From Deltaproteobacteria bacterium (lineage in GTDB: Bacteria > Bdellovibrionota > JACOXK01 > 2-02-FULL-40-11): 10,723 nucleotides of DNA. The notes beneath the pieces are model-generated. The model saw only the letters and a program-made list of their open reading frames with translations. It was not told the origin of the DNA and did not search any database. Location: contig JACPST010000051.1 in the NCBI GenBank assembly GCA_016193165.1, forward strand, positions 1 through 10,723. The letters run 5' to 3'. Below are positions 8,361 through 10,723 of this stretch, in pieces. Position numbers and translations under genes: made by a program. Within the stretch, counting starts at the first letter, position 1. The number at the start of each line of letters is the position of its first letter.

Positions 8361-9155
8361 CTATTTTGAGAGCTTGACAACAACTTTTTTGGAATAATTG
8401 AGGTCTACGAGCTTTGGAGCCAAAGACTTATGTGCTAAATCTTTAAGCACTTTTTCAAGACGCGCAAATTTCTTAGAATACTCATCTTTTCCTACCCGAA
8501 TTTCAAAAGAAGGATGTTTGGTAAAAAGAAAAAATCCTAAAGTCTCATCCCAATGAACTTCAGAAAGAGTTAAGTCTTTTAAAAACGTATTTTTTTGATA
8601 CTCCTCGGCCAATTCATATGCTTGTAAAACCAAGGCTCCACTTTCAACTTGCGAAAACGTCAGACCAGAGACAATTAAAAAATCTGTATTTTCTCCCGCG
8701 CGAACCTGCGCGATTTTTTTTCCTTCAACATTTAAAAAATAAAGAGAATCTTGTGACAATAACGCCACAGGCTTTTTTTCTTCGATGATAAATTTAATTT
8801 TATTGGGGAGCATGCGAAAAACTTTTACCGTTTCAATCCAAGGATGTTTTTTCATGGCCATCTCAAGCACGCCTAAATCGACATCAAAAATATTTTTTCC
8901 CGCTGGGATACGCACCAAGGCTTTTAATTCCTCTTCAGAAATATGCTCTGTGGCTGACACCACACACTCCCTAAACTTAAAAAAAGAACTTTTTTTAAGT
9001 CGGGGCCACGCCCAAAATGAAAAACCAATGCCTAAAGCACCTAAAAAAAAGAGTAGAAGAAAAAACGCAACTATTTTTTTCTTGCGACGACTGCTTTTAG
9101 GAACATCTTGCCGAATGTGATGAGGGAGCAATGACAACCTCTTCCTGAAGTTCAA
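8361..9155 (-). CDS. ftsQ: Cell division protein FtsQ (non-ATG start)
   Basis: FtsQ is a bitopic inner-membrane protein that links cytoplasmic and periplasmic parts of the divisome. The 264-residue frame has a short basic cytoplasmic tail (KSSRRKKK, 20-27), one membrane segment (about 28-50), a FtsQ-type POTRA domain (about 58-128) and a beta domain to the end. No ATG precedes the membrane segment, so the start must be a TTG. The TTG at 9155 directly abuts AAAGGAG (no spacing), whereas the TTG at 9131 (256 residues) has AGGAAGAGG 6 nt upstream and is the better-spaced choice. Either start overlaps the end of murB, by 59 or 35 nt, so translation is probably coupled. Sequence identity is low across this family; order and topology support the name. 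Confidence 0.88.
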   Translation of the reverse strand: MNFRKRLSLLPHHIRQDVPKSSRRKKKIVAFFLLLFFLGALGIGFSFWAWPRLKKSSFFKFRECVVSATEHISEEELKALVRIPAGKNIFDVDLGVLEMAMKKHPWIETVKVFRMLPNKIKFIIEEKKPVALLSQDSLYFLNVEGKKIAQVRAGENTDFLIVSGLTFSQVESGALVLQAYELAEEYQKNTFLKDLTLSEVHWDETLGFFLFTKHPSFEIRVGKDEYSKKFARLEKVLKDLAHKSLAPKLVDLNYSKKVVVKLSK

Positions 9156-10032
9156 CTCCTTTAAGTTCTTTAACCGTTTTTTTCACGTGTTGGATAATGG
9201 ATAAAATATCTTTAGCGGTGGCTCCGCCTAAATTTACAATAAAATTAGCATGTTTGGGAGAAACCATGGCATTTCCCACGCGATATTCTTTAAGACCCGC
9301 AGACTCAATCAACTTTCCCGCGGAATTTCCATTGGGATTTTTAAACACTGACCCGCAATTAGGAGTGTTTAAAGGCTGCGCGGCTTTTCTTTCCGCGATC
9401 ATTTTTTTTACTTTTTCTTCTATTTCTTTGGGATTCCCATGGGTAAAACGCAATACACAATCCACAATGATTTTGTTTTTTGAAAACGATTGAGCGCGAT
9501 ATGAAAAATCATCTGACCCAAGAGCTTTCTCTTCAACCTCTCCTTTTTGAGTCACTAAAAAAACTTTTTTTGCCACATCCGAAAAACTTCCTAAATGAGT
9601 ACCTGCGTTCATAAAAAGTCCCCCACCCACTTGACCTGGAATTCCACTTAAAAACTCTATGCCTGAAAAACCTTTACTCGCAGCCCAAAAAAGAAGTTTT
9701 TGCTTGCTCACTCCCGCTCCCACTTGAACTAAAATCCGCTCTGGCGTTTCTTCTAAAATAGAAATCTCATCCAAGGCGGCTAAGTTTAAAATCACTCCAG
9801 AAAAATCTTCATCGGTTGGCAAAAAATTAGAACCATCTCCTAAAACTTTATAGTGGGCGTGATTTTTTTCAAGCGCATGGATGAGATCGCAAACTTCCTT
9901 GACATCTTTGGGAAAGATATACGCATGTACTCGCCCACCCACTTTAAGAGAGGTGTGGGCGCTTAAGGGCTCATTCCAAAGAATTTTTCCCCGAAGAGAT
10001 GAAAGAAGAGGCGGGAGAAATTCAGGAATCAT
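9097..10032 (-). CDS. murB: UDP-N-acetylenolpyruvoylglucosamine reductase MurB
   Basis: MurB uses NADPH and FAD to reduce UDP-GlcNAc-enolpyruvate to UDP-MurNAc in the cytoplasm. The 311-residue protein shows the FAD-binding VLGDGSNFL (63-71), GIEFLSGIPGQVGGGLFMNAG (124-144, written here as the family's central glycine-rich segment), SYR (177-179), the catalytic serine in PNCGSVFKNP (Ser228) and the C-terminal acid pair in LQEEVV (Glu297, Glu298). The length fits the shorter type II class. The ATG at 10032 overlaps the murC stop in an ATGA, with no Shine-Dalgarno site, indicating coupled translation. The last nine residues or so run past the usual end of the family and lie within the overlap with ftsQ. 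Confidence 0.97.
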   Translation of the reverse strand: MIPEFLPPLLSSLRGKILWNEPLSAHTSLKVGGRVHAYIFPKDVKEVCDLIHALEKNHAHYKVLGDGSNFLPTDEDFSGVILNLAALDEISILEETPERILVQVGAGVSKQKLLFWAASKGFSGIEFLSGIPGQVGGGLFMNAGTHLGSFSDVAKKVFLVTQKGEVEEKALGSDDFSYRAQSFSKNKIIVDCVLRFTHGNPKEIEEKVKKMIAERKAAQPLNTPNCGSVFKNPNGNSAGKLIESAGLKEYRVGNAMVSPKHANFIVNLGGATAKDILSIIQHVKKTVKELKGVELQEEVVIAPSSHSARCS

Positions 10033-10723
10033 GATTTTTTTGCCATTTCTAAAAACTCAACGCCGCTTTTCCAAATATCGCCTGCTCCAAGCATTAAAAC
10101 CACATCTCCACGTCTTGCAATTTTTTCAACCTCATGCCAAAGAACTCGCCGGCTGTTGATGAGTGTGGCATGCTTATGTTTTTTTTGGATCATCTTATAT
10201 AACTTTTCAGACGTAATGCCAGGAATGGGTTTTTCTCCCGCGGGGTAGATCTCTGTTAATAGCAAAAGTTCTGCCTTTTGAAAAGCCCCCGAAAATTCCT
10301 TCATAAGATCCCTTGTTCGGGTATATCGATGAGGCTGAAAAACAACGACGAGACGTCTTTTAGGCCATACTTTTTTGCACGCTTCAAGTGTTGCTTTGAT
10401 TTCTGTGGGATGGTGCCCATAGTCATCCATGACGGTAATTCCATCGACTTCGCCACGAATGTGAAAACGCCGCTGAACCCCAGTATAACTCAGAAGCCCT
10501 TTTTTAATTTTAGGAAGAGGAAGATTGAGCTCTAGTCCTACAATAATGCAGGCCAGAGCATTTTTCACATTGTGGATCCCCGGGGCTTTAATAGAGAAAT
10601 GTCCTAATTTTTTTCCCTTAAAATAGACATCAAAAGAGCTCATAATGCCTTGGAAACTTGTGTTTTTGGCTTGAAAATCACACTTTTGAGAGATTCCATA
10701 CGTCACAATCCTCTTATTACCCC
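10029..10723 (-). CDS. murC: UDP-N-acetylmuramate-L-alanine ligase MurC, C-terminal half (cut by window edge)
   Basis: MurC adds L-alanine to UDP-MurNAc with ATP. The frame is open to the window edge and holds about 231 codons, roughly the second half of a protein of about 460 residues. Visible Mur ligase motifs are HNVKNALA, RRFHIRGE, MDDYGHHPTEI (the conserved segment at the start of the C-terminal domain), FQPHRYTRTRDL, TEIYPAGEKPI and LMLGAGDIW near the end. The N-terminal UDP-binding domain and the ATP loop lie outside the window. A GTG at 10706 is only an internal codon; the frame continues upstream of it. The stop overlaps the murB start by 4 nt, so the two enzymes of adjacent pathway steps are coupled. 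Confidence 0.97.
   Translation of the reverse strand, partial: GNKRIVTYGISQKCDFQAKNTSFQGIMSSFDVYFKGKKLGHFSIKAPGIHNVKNALACIIVGLELNLPLPKIKKGLLSYTGVQRRFHIRGEVDGITVMDDYGHHPTEIKATLEACKKVWPKRRLVVVFQPHRYTRTRDLMKEFSGAFQKAELLLLTEIYPAGEKPIPGITSEKLYKMIQKKHKHATLINSRRVLWHEVEKIARRGDVVLMLGAGDIWKSGVEFLEMAKKS

Noticed and set aside
10027..10036. Perfect palindrome AATCATGATT at the murC-murB junction
   Set aside because: It is explained by the ATGA stop-start overlap and neighbouring codons, and is too short to stand alone.

Overview
The window comes from a moderately AT-rich, Gram-negative-type bacterium. It contains a murC-murB-ftsQ-ftsA-ftsZ division and cell-wall (dcw) block. FtsZ ends in a DIPTFxRRQ peptide of the kind common in deltaproteobacteria-like lineages. 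The shell proteins at the left end resemble, from memory, those of the myxobacterium Haliangium ochraceum, although the base composition is far more AT-rich than in myxobacteria. The lineage is therefore probably deltaproteobacterial in the broad sense (Myxococcota, Bdellovibrionota or a related uncultured phylum). This is inference.

Layout from left to right. (1) Positions 1-2445, minus strand: the upstream part of a bacterial microcompartment (BMC) operon, transcribed in the order BMC-T (tandem-domain trimer), BMC-H (hexamer), BMC-P (pentamer), then a CoA-acylating aldehyde dehydrogenase cut by the window edge. (2) 2482-2904, plus strand: a hotdog-fold acyl-CoA thioesterase, divergent from the BMC operon across only 36 bp. 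(3) 2901-4901, minus strand: NAD-dependent DNA ligase LigA, tail to tail with the thioesterase and overlapping it by 4 nt. (4) 4991-5780, plus strand: two small genes for predicted exported proteins of unknown family, divergent from ligA, with the two promoters sharing one -35 element. (5) 5821-10723, minus strand: murC (cut by the window edge), murB, ftsQ, ftsA and ftsZ, in tight and partly overlapping order, ending at a hairpin facing the small genes.

How the genes fit together. The BMC genes supply all three shell tile classes (hexamer, trimer, pentamer vertex) plus a core enzyme that would convert an aldehyde to acyl-CoA inside the shell. Its N-terminus looks like an encapsulation helix. 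The enzyme that makes the aldehyde lies outside the window, so the substrate is unknown. The dcw genes make UDP-MurNAc-alanine (MurB, MurC) and assemble the division ring (FtsQ, FtsA, FtsZ); ddl is absent between murB and ftsQ. LigA is housekeeping replication and repair. No gene-free stretch exceeds about 105 nt, and I saw no RNA genes, insertion sequences, CRISPR array or phage genes.

The parts most worth a second look are the Haliangium-like BMC locus with its intercistronic hairpin, the phased CTTACA repeats in the ftsA leader, the shared-promoter region giving ligA an almost leaderless transcript, and the two unrecognised exported proteins.
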